From: JAHELQ01 sp965603365
GTDB lineage: Bacteria; Acidobacteriota; Aminicenantia; UBA2199
Reading direction: 5' to 3'
Length of the DNA stretch: 64,000 nt
Assembly (NCBI GenBank): GCA_965603365.1
Contig: CBFDCR010000013.1
Location: 21,490-85,489, forward strand
In this document: in pieces, positions 34,293-43,091 of the stretch
How positions within the stretch are numbered: the first letter of the stretch is position 1
Layout of the letters: the number at the start of each line of letters is the position of its first letter
Program-made: the position numbers and the translations under genes
Notes under the pieces: generated by a model
What the model saw: only the letters and a program-made list of their open reading frames with translations
Told to the model about the DNA's origin: nothing
Databases searched by the model: none

Positions 34293-35651
34293 ATGATACA
34301 ACCGGAGAGGATAAAATTTTTGAATCAAAAGGATATTAAACAGGAAGATTACGTCCTGTACTGGATGCAGGCATCGCAGCGGAGCGAATACAACCATGCC
34401 CTGGAGTATGCCATACTGAAGGCCAACGAATTGGGGGTGCCGGTGGTGGTCTACTTTGGCTTAACCGACCGATTTCCCGAGGCCAACCAGCGGCACTACT
34501 TCTTTATGCTGGAAGGTTTAAAAGAGGCCCAGGTGTCATTAAAAAACAGGGGCATCCAGATGGTGGTCTGGCACAAATCCCCCGAACTTGGCGCCGCCGA
34601 ACTTTCTCGCCATGCCTGCCTGATGGTCACCGACCGGGGGTACCTGCGTGTCCAGCGGGAGTGGCGGCAGGCGGCAGCCCAGCGCTGTGACTGCCTGGTG
34701 GTACAGGTGGAGAGCGATGTGGTTGTTCCGGTGGAGGCGGCCTCCCCTAAAGAAGAGTATGCCGCCGCCACCATCCGGCCTAAAATTAAGAAGAAATGGG
34801 CTGCTTTTTTGACTTCGCTTCGGGAAAATGAGCCTCAAAAGGATTCGCTGAATTTAACGTTCGACTCTTTAAATTTGGGTGATCCGGGAAAAGTAATCGC
34901 CCGGTTGGATATCGATCGAAGTGTGGACAGGGTCAATACCCTTCACGGTGGGACGACAGCGGCCCGGAGTCACCTGGACATTTTCCTGGAGCAAAAGCTT
35001 AACGATTACCCGGAACAAAGAAACGACCCCAACCGGGACGTCCTCTCCAACCTGTCCCCCTATTTGCATTTTGGCCAGATTTCGCCCCTCACCATCGCTC
35101 TGGAAGTGATGAAGACCGGCAGTCCGGGCAAAGACGCCTACTTAGAAGAACTGATCGTCCGCCGGGAGTTGAGTATGAATTTCGTCTTCTACAATCCCTA
35201 TTACGATAACTATCAGGGACTGCCGGAGTGGGCCCGTAAGACCCTGGCGGAACATCAAAAGGATCGCCGGGGACACATCTATTCCCTGGAAGACCTGGAA
35301 CAGGCCCGCAGCCACGATCCCTACTGGAATGCCGCCCAACTGGAGATGGTGCATGCCGGCAAGATGCACGGCTACATGCGCATGTACTGGGGCAAAAAGA
35401 TACTGGAGTGGACGGAAACGCCGCAGCAGGGATTTCGCTTTACCCTGTATCTGAACAACAAATACGAATTGGACGGTCGCAACCCCAACGGCTTTACCGG
35501 CACAGCCTGGTGCTTCGGCAAGCACGACCGCGCCTGGGCCGAGCGCCCCATCTTCGGCAAGGTGCGCTACATGAACGCCAACGGCCTCAAGCGCAAATTC
35601 GACGCCGACGCCTACGTCAAAAAAATTCACCAGGCCACTTCGCCGCCTTAA
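34293..35651 (+). CDS. phrB: Class II CPD photolyase
   Basis: A 452-residue flavoprotein that repairs cyclobutane pyrimidine dimers using light. The N-terminal Rossmann-like antenna domain has VLYWMQASQRSEYNHALEYA (the class II signature) and VPVVVYFGLTDRFPEANQRH. The FAD domain has SNLSPYLHFGQISPL, EELIVRRELSMNFVFYN, GKMHGYMRMYWGKKILEWT and LNNKYELDGRNPNGFTG, followed by AWCFGKHDRAW with the conserved Trp residues of the electron-transfer path. The length is normal and the gene appears intact, with a good ribosome binding site and its own promoter after an inverted repeat. Confidence 0.95.
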   Translation: MIQPERIKFLNQKDIKQEDYVLYWMQASQRSEYNHALEYAILKANELGVPVVVYFGLTDRFPEANQRHYFFMLEGLKEAQVSLKNRGIQMVVWHKSPELGAAELSRHACLMVTDRGYLRVQREWRQAAAQRCDCLVVQVESDVVVPVEAASPKEEYAAATIRPKIKKKWAAFLTSLRENEPQKDSLNLTFDSLNLGDPGKVIARLDIDRSVDRVNTLHGGTTAARSHLDIFLEQKLNDYPEQRNDPNRDVLSNLSPYLHFGQISPLTIALEVMKTGSPGKDAYLEELIVRRELSMNFVFYNPYYDNYQGLPEWARKTLAEHQKDRRGHIYSLEDLEQARSHDPYWNAAQLEMVHAGKMHGYMRMYWGKKILEWTETPQQGFRFTLYLNNKYELDGRNPNGFTGTAWCFGKHDRAWAERPIFGKVRYMNANGLKRKFDADAYVKKIHQATSPP

Positions 35652-35717
35652 ATTAATTCATGCCCCGAGAATATGAGCTACAACTTGACTTGTGGTATTG
35701 GCCGCCCTGGTTTCGGA

Positions 35718-36005
35718 TTATCCTTCAATATATCTGTCTAAAGCCTGTTCCCTGGTTTTTTCAATCTCCCTGGCAATCTTATAGACTTCCTCACGGATCC
35801 GCTTCTTATTGAGAGGACTTAAATTTTTTATATGCAAATGCTCTTCAATTTTTTTCTTCCACTCCTCATAAGAAGGCGGGAATTTTGCGGGGAACACGTC
35901 ATCTTCCGTGAGGATAAAATAGTACCGCTTGAATGATTTTAAATGATTGCTGCTGCTCCAGTTATCGAAGGCCTGGAATTCACGATAGCACCAATTTTCC
36001 CGGTT
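35718..36005 (-). CDS. C-terminal continuation of the two-P-loop ATPase in the -1 frame
   Basis: This minus-strand frame has no credible start of its own, but reads naturally from NRENWCYREFQAFDNW through RYYFILTEDDVFPAKFPPSY to an Arg/Glu-rich end (EIEKTREQALDRYIEG). It follows the upstream gene's LYQLCITYLDRGK after a -1 shift at the heptamer G GGA AAA (36005-36011). Either the gene has a one-base deletion, or it uses programmed -1 frameshifting. The joined product would be about 482 residues. Confidence 0.45.
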   Translation of the reverse strand, partial: NRENWCYREFQAFDNWSSSNHLKSFKRYYFILTEDDVFPAKFPPSYEEWKKKIEEHLHIKNLSPLNKKRIREEVYKIAREIEKTREQALDRYIEG

Positions 36006-37165
36006 TTTCCCCTGTCCAGATAGGTAATACACAACTGGTACAAAAAATCCTGGATAAGACCCTCCACCGGTTTTTGATATAGGAAGTGGTAACACCACTG
36101 CTGGCTTAAATCCATCTCTTTCCCGTCCCCGGAATAACTGACAACGGTCCGGGACTGGTCCAGGGAGCGCATATCCGGGATGGCCAGGAGCGGCACCCGG
36201 CCGATGCTTTCTTCAAAGACGAGCTGGTTGCGGGAGATAATCTCCTGGCTTTCCTCCCTCTCCACCGTCAGGCGGGCAAAGGGATCTGCTTTGCTGTGTT
36301 CAAAAAATTCCTGGGATTTAAGTTCATCCTTTTGCAGCAGGGTCGCCAGGAATCTCAGCAGGTGACTCTTCCCATAGCCGTTTCGCCCCAGCAGTACATT
36401 CATGCCGGGCTGGAAGATCCACCTGAATTTTCCAAAAAAATTCAGGCCCTGTACTTCCATCTGCCGAAGGTAGATGCGCTTGCCCAGGTTGGATTTATAC
36501 TCCTTTTTCTCGATGAGGCGGTTTAGCTTCTTTTCCACTTCCTCTGCCTCTGACTCGTCTCCCAATTTCAGGTAGATTCCCCTCGTCTCTCTCAATATAT
36601 CTATGTTTTCCGGTTCCCTGCTCAACCGCGATAAATTCTCTTTCAACTCCTGCCTTAAAGCACCCTCTTCTTCCCCCGCAGCCGACAGTTTTTTGAGATA
36701 CTCAAAGATCCAATGAAAGATCTTCCCGCTGTCTTCAGTATTTAAACTCGTTAAGATCAATATTACCATATCTGCCGCCAGGGCGCTATCTATATAATCA
36801 TCCGGATCATCATCTTCATTACTATCTATTTCTTTTTTGGGGGGAAAAGAAATAGATAGTTCGGAAAATTTGAGCCGGTAGTTTATGTTTTCGTAGGATG
36901 GTTTAAAACTTATATCTACTGTTTCACTCTTTAAGGAGTTTTCCCGGGGGGGAAATTGGCCTTTTACCAGGGTTTCCTGCCAGATTTGATTTAATAAGAA
37001 AATTCCGGCTTTATTTTTCATATTGTAGCTTAATACCAGATCTTCTCGGCTATTTATATTATGAATGAGGGAGGCCAACAAGGTCGTTTTCCCGGAACCT
37101 TTATTACCCAATATGACGATATTAAGCGATTTTTTGGGGGAGACGGCATTATTCTTTTTTTTCAT
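35939..37165 (-). CDS. Two-P-loop ATPase/GTPase-like protein with a truncated ABC-type half
   Basis: A 408-residue zero-frame product. The first P-loop is GNKGSGKTTLLASLIHN (about 20-36), followed by a small-GTPase-like AADMVILILTSLN. A charged helical linker, TPR-like near residues 190-230, leads to a second P-loop, LLGRNGYGKSHLLRFLATLL (about 260-279), typical of AAA/ABC-type ATPases. That half runs on through AIPDMRSLDQSRTV and YHFLYQKPVEGLIQDFLYQL, then ends abruptly, with no ABC signature or Walker B visible. Both a frame break and an internal loss therefore seem likely. Its own promoter lies at 37191-37219. Confidence 0.6.
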   Translation of the reverse strand: MKKKNNAVSPKKSLNIVILGNKGSGKTTLLASLIHNINSREDLVLSYNMKNKAGIFLLNQIWQETLVKGQFPPRENSLKSETVDISFKPSYENINYRLKFSELSISFPPKKEIDSNEDDDPDDYIDSALAADMVILILTSLNTEDSGKIFHWIFEYLKKLSAAGEEEGALRQELKENLSRLSREPENIDILRETRGIYLKLGDESEAEEVEKKLNRLIEKKEYKSNLGKRIYLRQMEVQGLNFFGKFRWIFQPGMNVLLGRNGYGKSHLLRFLATLLQKDELKSQEFFEHSKADPFARLTVEREESQEIISRNQLVFEESIGRVPLLAIPDMRSLDQSRTVVSYSGDGKEMDLSQQWCYHFLYQKPVEGLIQDFLYQLCITYLDRGKTGKIGAIVNSRPSITGAAAII

Positions 37166-37190
37166 TGTGTTCCTTACTCATTACAGTGCT

Positions 37191-37219
37191 ATTTTATACA
37201 AAAAATAAAAGCCTGTAAA
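37191..37219 (-). promoter_or_regulatory. Promoter of the two-P-loop ATPase gene
   Basis: On the minus strand TTTACA (37214-37219), a 17-bp spacer and TAAAAT (37191-37196); an AAGGA ribosome binding site precedes the ATG at 37165. Confidence 0.55.
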
Positions 37220-37278
37220 GTCCTTTTGGAAATGATCGCCAATTATAACATCGGCAATCGAGAAGCGGTGATATTGTG

Positions 37279-37287
37279 TGGTATAAT
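37279..37287 (+). promoter_or_regulatory. Extended -10 promoter of the GWxTD lipoprotein gene (leaderless)
   Basis: TGG followed by a perfect TATAAT (37282-37287) forms an extended -10 element; no good -35 box is present. The ATG at 37295 lies eight bases downstream. Confidence 0.55.
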
Positions 37288-37294
37288 AGATGGT

Positions 37295-38194
37295 ATGAAA
37301 AACGGAAAGATAATTTGGGTTGGTATTATCCCTCTTTTGATTCTTGTGATTACATCATGTATTAAAAGGGTCAACCTGACTGGAGAAGCCAGGAACTTTT
37401 ACGACCGTTACTGGGTGTTTTTTACCGAGGAGGAGGATAAGCTCTTTAGAAACCTTCCCGATGCCGAATCCAGGCAGGAGTTTATTGAAGAGTTCTGGCT
37501 GGTGAGAGACCCCGATCCGAGGACGGAAAAAAATGAGTTCAAAATCGAAATCGATCAACGAATCGAATATGCAGATCAGCACTTTAAAGAGGTCAGCGGC
37601 CCCGGCCGCGTCACCGACCGGGGGAAGATATTCCTGCTATTGGGGCCTCCCGATGAAATCCGGCAGCGGCGGGCCATCGAATCTCAGAGCGGTCGCGCTG
37701 TTTTGGTCTGGATTTACAGCCGATGGGGCATCGGGGTCCTGTTTATCGACCGATTCGGCTCCGGTATGTACCGGCTGCAGCAGCACGACCCGGCGCTGCT
37801 GCAGTTGCTGGATGAGATTAAATATGAGGCCGTGGAGCCTTACTATACAAACCGGAATATCCGGTTTTTAAAGCCTGAGATCAAATACAACCGGGAAAAG
37901 AGATCTCTCTCCCTGCAACTCAAGCCCCAAAACCTGATATTTACCCGGCAAGGTGAAAATTACCGGACGAAGTTAAATGTCGAATTGATTCTGCATCAAG
38001 GAAGAACCATCAAGAGAGTTTCCCAAACAGAGGATATTCAAAAAACGGCAGAGGAACTCCTCTCCACCGAAAAATTTGTGATCGACGTGCCCCTCCCCGA
38101 TTTAAAGGGCAAAGTCACCGCCCGTGTCATTATCACGGATATGATATCGAAGCGCAGCATCCGCAAGATCATCACCTTTAAAACTAAAAATTAA
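37295..38194 (+). CDS. GWxTD-domain lipoprotein
   Basis: A 299-residue protein from the ATG at 37295, whose first residues form a lipoprotein signal with lipobox VITSC. The longer open frame upstream is antisense to the ATPase gene and overlaps the promoter. The GWxTD domain is recognisable: FIEEFWLVRDPDPRTEKNEF, RIEYADQHFKEV and RVTDRGKIFLLLGPPDEI, where the eponymous Trp is replaced by Arg (GRVTD). A C-terminal beta domain follows (LKGKVTARVIITDM). These proteins are characteristic of Acidobacteriota/Aminicenantes and related phyla, and their function is unknown; an envelope location is predicted. Confidence 0.85.
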   Translation: MKNGKIIWVGIIPLLILVITSCIKRVNLTGEARNFYDRYWVFFTEEEDKLFRNLPDAESRQEFIEEFWLVRDPDPRTEKNEFKIEIDQRIEYADQHFKEVSGPGRVTDRGKIFLLLGPPDEIRQRRAIESQSGRAVLVWIYSRWGIGVLFIDRFGSGMYRLQQHDPALLQLLDEIKYEAVEPYYTNRNIRFLKPEIKYNREKRSLSLQLKPQNLIFTRQGENYRTKLNVELILHQGRTIKRVSQTEDIQKTAEELLSTEKFVIDVPLPDLKGKVTARVIITDMISKRSIRKIITFKTKN

Positions 38195-38240
38195 TGCTTA
38201 AATAAAAAACAGCCACAGCTCTTTTACCGCCCTTTAAGAA

Positions 38241-39332
38241 TTAATCGAAAATTTTTCTCCAGAGGTCTTTTAGGAAGCCGACCCGGTATTGGTCCCGCTG
38301 TTTTTTCAGGGCCTCGATGGTCGTTAGATAGACCACATCCCAGAGTCGCTCTTTGTCGGGGCAATTGGCAAAATAGTCCAGGTTAACCTGGAAGGCGCCC
38401 TTAAATTTCCGGCCGCCCCCCTCCCGGGTAATTCGCTTGATCAGGGCATTTAAGTTAAAATTCTCCTTGCGGGTGCGGAATGAAGCATCCAAGGTGAGGC
38501 CAGCCTTCTTTTCGATGATGGAAAAGACTACCACGGTAGTGATATCTTCCCGCTTAAGAAGAAAATCACCGATAATGGCGATGCTGTCCCGGTATTTTTC
38601 ATCCATGAAACCGATCCCACAAATCAGCCAGTCTTTGTAGACAATGTGATGGCTGAGTGCCCGGTTTAAAAACCCCATGGCCTGTTTGGGAAAGTGTAGG
38701 GAACCAATTTTTCTGAGCAGTACTTTATCGGAAAGAGGGGAGATGAGATCCAGGGCCTGGCGGTCCATCGCGGTAGCGTACTGCAAATTGTTGGTATCGG
38801 TGCAGAGACCGTACTCGAGGGCGGTGGCGATCTTCTTTTGCAGGGCCTTGCCGGGCTTCAATTCCGACTTTAACTCCTCCATGAGGAAAGCCAGGACAGT
38901 ACTGGTGGAGCCGGCATCATCGACGATCAATTTGAAATCCACCTGGATCTCTTCATCTACCCTGTCGTGGTGGTCGATGTGAACGGCGCAGGGGATGACG
39001 CCGGTTATACCGTCAATATCTACCGATTGGTGGTCGAATACGGCGTAGGCGTCATATTGAGCCTTAATATCTTTAAACTCGTCGAAACAGATGGGGAGGT
39101 TAAGATCCTTGATGATTTTCCGGTTCTGGGGCAGGGAGGGATGAACGGGAGAATCGATGGTGGCCCGGGTACCATAGGCTTCGCAGATCAATTTAAAGAC
39201 AAATGAAGCGGCAACGGCATCGGGGTCCGGCGAACCTTTAATGGCGATGAGAATGTGCCGGTAATTCTTGATGACTTCAACCAGCTCTTCCGATAATATT
39301 TTAAAGTCCATCATTCTCGATAAACTTTTCAC
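38241..39332 (-). CDS. DHH-family phosphoesterase
   Basis: A 363-residue protein with the NrnA-like DHH layout: IAIKGSPDPDAVAASFVFK (first metal motif, about 31-49), YDAYAVFDHQSVD (about 91-103), the DHH signature AVHIDHHDR (about 113-121) and LIVDDAGSTSTVLA. The C-terminal DHHA1-like part has FKGAFQVNLDYF. Such enzymes hydrolyse short oligoribonucleotides, cyclic dinucleotide products or pAp. The first motif is a little unusual (SPDPDA rather than NPDGDA). The start is GTG at 39332; an ATG at 39314 is an equally possible start. It lies just downstream of frr and may be in the same transcript. Confidence 0.82.
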   Translation of the reverse strand: MKSLSRMMDFKILSEELVEVIKNYRHILIAIKGSPDPDAVAASFVFKLICEAYGTRATIDSPVHPSLPQNRKIIKDLNLPICFDEFKDIKAQYDAYAVFDHQSVDIDGITGVIPCAVHIDHHDRVDEEIQVDFKLIVDDAGSTSTVLAFLMEELKSELKPGKALQKKIATALEYGLCTDTNNLQYATAMDRQALDLISPLSDKVLLRKIGSLHFPKQAMGFLNRALSHHIVYKDWLICGIGFMDEKYRDSIAIIGDFLLKREDITTVVVFSIIEKKAGLTLDASFRTRKENFNLNALIKRITREGGGRKFKGAFQVNLDYFANCPDKERLWDVVYLTTIEALKKQRDQYRVGFLKDLWRKIFD

Positions 39333-39352
39333 AAAATTCCGAAAGTCGGTTG

Positions 39353-39910
39353 TCAGTCTTCCATGATGGATTTTTCTTTGGCCTGCTGGAGTACTTCCAA
39401 CTTCTGGATGTCTTCATCAATAACCTTTTGCAGGTCATCGTAAAACCTCTTTTCTTCATCCTCGGAGATCTCTTTGTCCTCCTGCATCATCTTGACGATC
39501 TCCCGATATTCCCGTCGGATATTGCGGACAGTGGTCTTCCGCTCTTCAGTGTATCTTTTCAGCCTCTTGATGATTTCCTTTCTTCGCTCTTCATCCAGAG
39601 GGGGAACCGGTAGTCGAATTAATTTTCCGTCGGAAACCGGGTTGATGCCCAGGTTGGCATTGCGGATTGCCTTATCGATCTCCCCAATAATTTTGTTATC
39701 CCAGGGCTGAATAACAATAAGGTTGGCTTCCGGAACAGATAAAGTGGCCAGTTGTTTGATGGGTGTCGGCGTCCCGTAATATTCCACCATGACGCCATCC
39801 AGAACAGCCACGGAAGCTCTGCCGGTTCTGAACTTCGAGATCTCCTTTTTAAAATCCTGCTCTATCTCTTTTAACTTAACCCTGACCTCATTTAATGTTT
39901 CTTTTAGCAT
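39353..39910 (-). CDS. frr: Ribosome recycling factor
   Basis: A 185-residue protein of normal RRF length. It has the family signature ISKFRTGRASVAVLDGVMVE near residue 25 and a conserved LPPLDEERRKEIIK segment (here VPPLDEERRKEIIKRLKRY, about 103-121). It splits post-termination ribosomes together with EF-G. It follows pyrH in the conserved rpsB-tsf-pyrH-frr cluster. Confidence 0.97.
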   Translation of the reverse strand: MLKETLNEVRVKLKEIEQDFKKEISKFRTGRASVAVLDGVMVEYYGTPTPIKQLATLSVPEANLIVIQPWDNKIIGEIDKAIRNANLGINPVSDGKLIRLPVPPLDEERRKEIIKRLKRYTEERKTTVRNIRREYREIVKMMQEDKEISEDEEKRFYDDLQKVIDEDIQKLEVLQQAKEKSIMED

Positions 39911-39924
39911 GATACAAACCCCCT

Positions 39925-40641
39925 TTAGCCGATTAGAGTGCCGATCCGGTCTCCTGTTACGGCCTTTAAAATATTCCCTTTTTTGGTGATATCGAAAACC
40001 TTAATGGACAGTTGATTCTCTCTACACAATGTGACCGCCGTACCGTCGAGGACTCTCAGATCTTTGGCAAGGATCTCGGCATAAGATATATTTTTAAATT
40101 TAACGGCATTTTTGACCTTTTTGGGATCATCGGAGAAAACACCGTCCACCATGGTGGCCTTCAGCAGAATATCTGCCCTGATTTCAATAGCCCTCAAAGC
40201 CGCAGCCGTATCGGTGGACACAAAAGGATTGCCGGTACCGGCGGTAAAGATGATGATCCGCCCCTTTTCCAGATGGCGGATGGCCCTTCTGCGGATGAAT
40301 GGTTCGGCCACCGATTTAATTTCAAGGGCCGAAACCAGGCGGGTCATGAGTCCCTGTTTTTCCAGAGCATCCTGAAGGGCAATACCGTTGATAATGGTGG
40401 CCAACATCCCCATATAATCGGCAGAGGCTCTATCAATTCCCAGTTCATGTGAGTGAATACCCCTGAAAAAATTGCCGCCGCCGGTGACCAGGGCAATCTC
40501 GACGCCTAAATCGTGGATCCCCTTGATCTCCTGGGCAATTTCGTTGATAATTTCATTGGAAATACCGAAGGTTTTTTCCCCTTTTAATGCCTCTCCACTG
40601 AGTTTTAATACAATTCTTTTATATCGGGGAAGGTCATCCAT
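39925..40641 (-). CDS. pyrH: UMP kinase
   Basis: A 238-residue amino-acid-kinase-family enzyme that phosphorylates UMP to UDP. Motifs are RIVLKLSGEALKG at the N-terminus, ALVTGGGNFFRG (about 50-61), DYMGMLATIINGIALQDAL (about 75-93), GTGNPFVSTDTAAALRA (about 138-154) and TMVDGVFSDDPKK. The length is standard. It is one base from tsf and precedes frr. Confidence 0.97.
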   Translation of the reverse strand: MDDLPRYKRIVLKLSGEALKGEKTFGISNEIINEIAQEIKGIHDLGVEIALVTGGGNFFRGIHSHELGIDRASADYMGMLATIINGIALQDALEKQGLMTRLVSALEIKSVAEPFIRRRAIRHLEKGRIIIFTAGTGNPFVSTDTAAALRAIEIRADILLKATMVDGVFSDDPKKVKNAVKFKNISYAEILAKDLRVLDGTAVTLCRENQLSIKVFDITKKGNILKAVTGDRIGTLIG

Positions 40642-40642
40642 A

Positions 40643-41248
40643 TTATGCTTCTTCGCCCACCTGGTAGCGGACGAATCGTTTAACCACGATATTTTCGCCG
40701 ATTTTATGGATACTTTCGGTAATTAGATCTCCGATGGTCTTCTTTTCTTCTTTGAAAAAATTTTGATCCAGAAGACATACTTCATTATAAAACTTTTTCA
40801 GTTTGCCTTCCACGATCTTTTCAATGATATTATCCGGTTTCCCACTGTCTTTGAGTTGTTCCCGGTAAATTTCTTTTTCTTTTTCCAAAACTTCGGCGGG
40901 GACGTCCTTTTCGGAGATATATTTAGGATTCATGGCGGCAATCTGCATGGCAATATTTTTTACAAGCTCCTGAAAATCGGCGTTTTTAGCCACAAAATCG
41001 GTTTCGCAGCCCACTTCTACCAGAACACCGATCTTGCCATTGGTGTGAATATATGAACCGATGACTCCCTGCTTGGTTACCCGAGAGGATTTCGATTTCG
41101 CTTTCTCAAATCCCTTCTTTCTCAAGATTTCCGCGGCCTTATCAAGGTTGTTGCCGGCCTCTTCAATTGCCTTCCGACATTCCAGAATTCCGATTCCTGT
41201 CTGTTCCCTGAGCTTTTTGACCAGAGACATATCGACTTCTACAGCCAT
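40643..41248 (-). CDS. tsf: Elongation factor Ts, short form
   Basis: A 201-residue EF-Ts of the short type (Thermus-like, one core dimerisation region). It has VKKLREQTGIGILECRKAIE at the N-terminus and VEVGCETDFVAKNADFQELV (about 78-97) as the second signature. It recycles EF-Tu-GDP. It starts two bases after rpsB ends. Confidence 0.96.
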   Translation of the reverse strand: MAVEVDMSLVKKLREQTGIGILECRKAIEEAGNNLDKAAEILRKKGFEKAKSKSSRVTKQGVIGSYIHTNGKIGVLVEVGCETDFVAKNADFQELVKNIAMQIAAMNPKYISEKDVPAEVLEKEKEIYREQLKDSGKPDNIIEKIVEGKLKKFYNEVCLLDQNFFKEEKKTIGDLITESIHKIGENIVVKRFVRYQVGEEA

Positions 41249-41250
41249 TT

Positions 41251-42105
41251 CTATTTCTCCTCTTTTTCTTCTTTCTCTACTTCCTGAACTTCCTGAACTT
41301 CCTGTTCATTTTCTTTTCCGGCACTTTCTTCCTCTTCTTCCGTTGTATCGGAAGTGGCCTCTTCCCCGGCCGCCTTCTCTTCGGCTTTTTCCTCTTCCTC
41401 CTGGATGAGTTCCCTGGCGGCTTTCTTTTCTACGCCCTCTTGTACCGCTTCACCGAATTTGCTCACAAACAGCCGAATAGACCTGATGGCGTCATCATTT
41501 CCCGGTATAGGATAATCAATTTCTTCGGGGTCGGCATTGGTGTCCACCACCGCCACCAGGGGAATACCCAGTTTCCTCGCTTCGGAAACGGCGATTTCTT
41601 CAAAGGTGGAGTCAATGACGATGAGAACTCCGGGGAGTTCTTTCAAACGTTTCATCCCCCAGAGATTCTTGTGAAGTTTTTTGTAAACCTTTTCCAGTCG
41701 GGATTGCTCTTTTTTGGACTTGACTTCCCATCTACCGTCTCGTTTCATCTCGTCTAAGTCCAGAAGCTTGTCAATGCTCTTCTTGATCATGGAAAAATTA
41801 GTCAGCAGACCTCCCAGCCACCTCTTGTTGACATAGTGCATACCGGTTTTTTCGGCAATATCTTCAATAATCGCCTGGGCCTGCTTCTTTGTACCCACTA
41901 TTAAGGCATCCTTACCGGAGGCCACTACTTCAGTAATGAAATTTAATCCATGCTTAAACAGCTCTATTGAAGTTTGTAGATTAATGATATATATCCCGTT
42001 TTTCTTGCCGTAGATGTAGGGCTTCATTTTGGGATTCCATCTTCTAACCTGATGACCAAAATGAACCCCTGCTTCCAGCATCTCTCTCATATTGACCAAA
42101 ACCAT
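41251..42105 (-). CDS. rpsB: 30S ribosomal protein S2
   Basis: A 284-residue S2 with MREMLEAGVHFGHQVRRWNP at the start, KRWLGGLLTNFSMIKKSI near residue 96 and LGIPLVAVVDTNADPEEIDY near residue 175. The last 50 residues are a strongly acidic Glu-rich extension (EEEEKAEEKAAGEEA; EVQEVEKEEKEEK) longer than in model S2 proteins; it is low-complexity and probably disordered. Confidence 0.97.
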   Translation of the reverse strand: MVLVNMREMLEAGVHFGHQVRRWNPKMKPYIYGKKNGIYIINLQTSIELFKHGLNFITEVVASGKDALIVGTKKQAQAIIEDIAEKTGMHYVNKRWLGGLLTNFSMIKKSIDKLLDLDEMKRDGRWEVKSKKEQSRLEKVYKKLHKNLWGMKRLKELPGVLIVIDSTFEEIAVSEARKLGIPLVAVVDTNADPEEIDYPIPGNDDAIRSIRLFVSKFGEAVQEGVEKKAARELIQEEEEKAEEKAAGEEATSDTTEEEEESAGKENEQEVQEVQEVEKEEKEEK

Positions 42106-42114
42106 TGACTCCTC

Positions 42115-42519
42115 CTACCTCTTATGATATTGGGACGCCTTTCTTGCCTTCAACAAACCATATTTCTTGCGTTCTTTCTCCCTGGCGTCCCTGGTTAATA
42201 AACCTGCCCGCTTTAACGTGGGTCGGAGTTCGGAATTGTACTCCAGAAGTGCTCTGGAAATACCAAGCTTGATGGCATCGGCCTGAGCAGAAATGCCTCC
42301 ACCTGATAAATTTATATAAATATCAAAATTCTCAACCGTATTGGTGAGTGTAAGGGGTTTTAAGATGGTCTGTTTATGATTCTTTAGCGGAAAGTACTCA
42401 TTAAATACCCTTGTTCTTTTATTTACAATAAGCTTGAAACTGCCTTTACCAGGTCGAAGATAAATTCTAGCCACACTGCTCTTACGTCTTCCTGTACCGT
42501 AGTACTGAACAATACTCAA
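42115..42519 (-). CDS. rpsI: 30S ribosomal protein S9
   Basis: A 134-residue protein with YYGTGRRKSSVARIYLRPG at the start, GGGISAQADAIKLGISRALL (about 73-92) and the basic C-terminal tail ERKKYGLLKARKASQYHKR that reaches the P-site tRNA (usually ending KR, as here). It is preceded by rplM in the usual L13-S9 pair. Confidence 0.97.
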   Translation of the reverse strand: MSIVQYYGTGRRKSSVARIYLRPGKGSFKLIVNKRTRVFNEYFPLKNHKQTILKPLTLTNTVENFDIYINLSGGGISAQADAIKLGISRALLEYNSELRPTLKRAGLLTRDAREKERKKYGLLKARKASQYHKR

Positions 42520-42539
42520 AATATTCCTCCTTTATATTC

Positions 42540-42986
42540 TCAAATTTTTAAAGCCTCAGGTTTTTGAGCTTCATGCCTGTGCCCCGGACCTGGATATACT
42601 TTTAATTTTTTTAAAATTTTTCTTCCCATTTTATTTTTGGGCAGCATTCCTTTTACCGCATGCTTGATTATTCTATCGGGGTGGCTGGCGATCATTTTTT
42701 CATATTTAATTTCCTTCAATCCCCCCATATAACCGGAGTGTCTATAATATACTTTTTGTTTCTCTTTCGATCCCGTCAATCTGACCTTATCGGCATTGAT
42801 GACGATCACAAAATCCCCGGTATCGAAGAAGGGTGTGAAAATCGCTTTGTGACGGCCCCTTAAGAGATCTGCCACTCTGGTCGCCAGTCTACCCAACACC
42901 ACGCCATCGGCGTCGATTAACCACCACTTTTTGTCAATATTATCTTCTTGTGGTAGAAATGTCCTATTTAGTTTATTAAGCTTCAT
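42540..42986 (-). CDS. rplM: 50S ribosomal protein L13
   Basis: A 148-residue protein with WWLIDADGVVLGRLATRVAD near the N-terminus, GDFVIVINADKVRLTGSKE and the signature VKGMLPKNKMGRKILKKLKV (about 110-129). It is first in the rplM-rpsI-rpsB-tsf-pyrH-frr cluster, with the promoter at 43011-43039. Confidence 0.97.
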   Translation of the reverse strand: MKLNKLNRTFLPQEDNIDKKWWLIDADGVVLGRLATRVADLLRGRHKAIFTPFFDTGDFVIVINADKVRLTGSKEKQKVYYRHSGYMGGLKEIKYEKMIASHPDRIIKHAVKGMLPKNKMGRKILKKLKVYPGPGHRHEAQKPEALKI

Positions 42987-43010
42987 TCCTGCCTCTTTTT
43001 AAAAAACTTA

Positions 43011-43039
43011 AATGTATACTATTTTTGTCTATTTGTCAA
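43011..43039 (-). promoter_or_regulatory. Promoter of the ribosomal protein operon
   Basis: On the minus strand a perfect TTGACA (43034-43039), a 17-bp spacer and TACATT (43011-43016), ahead of the rplM start at 42986. An overlapping TATACA is an alternative -10 with a short spacer. Confidence 0.55.
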
Positions 43040-43091
43040 GATTTATCTAACAAAAAATGGAAGAAACGCCGCATTCACGTATTTGTGGGAG

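Noticed and set aside
37061..37294. N-terminal extension of the GWxTD protein
   Set aside because: It is antisense to the ATPase gene and upstream of the extended -10 box; the ATG at 37295 gives a proper lipoprotein signal.
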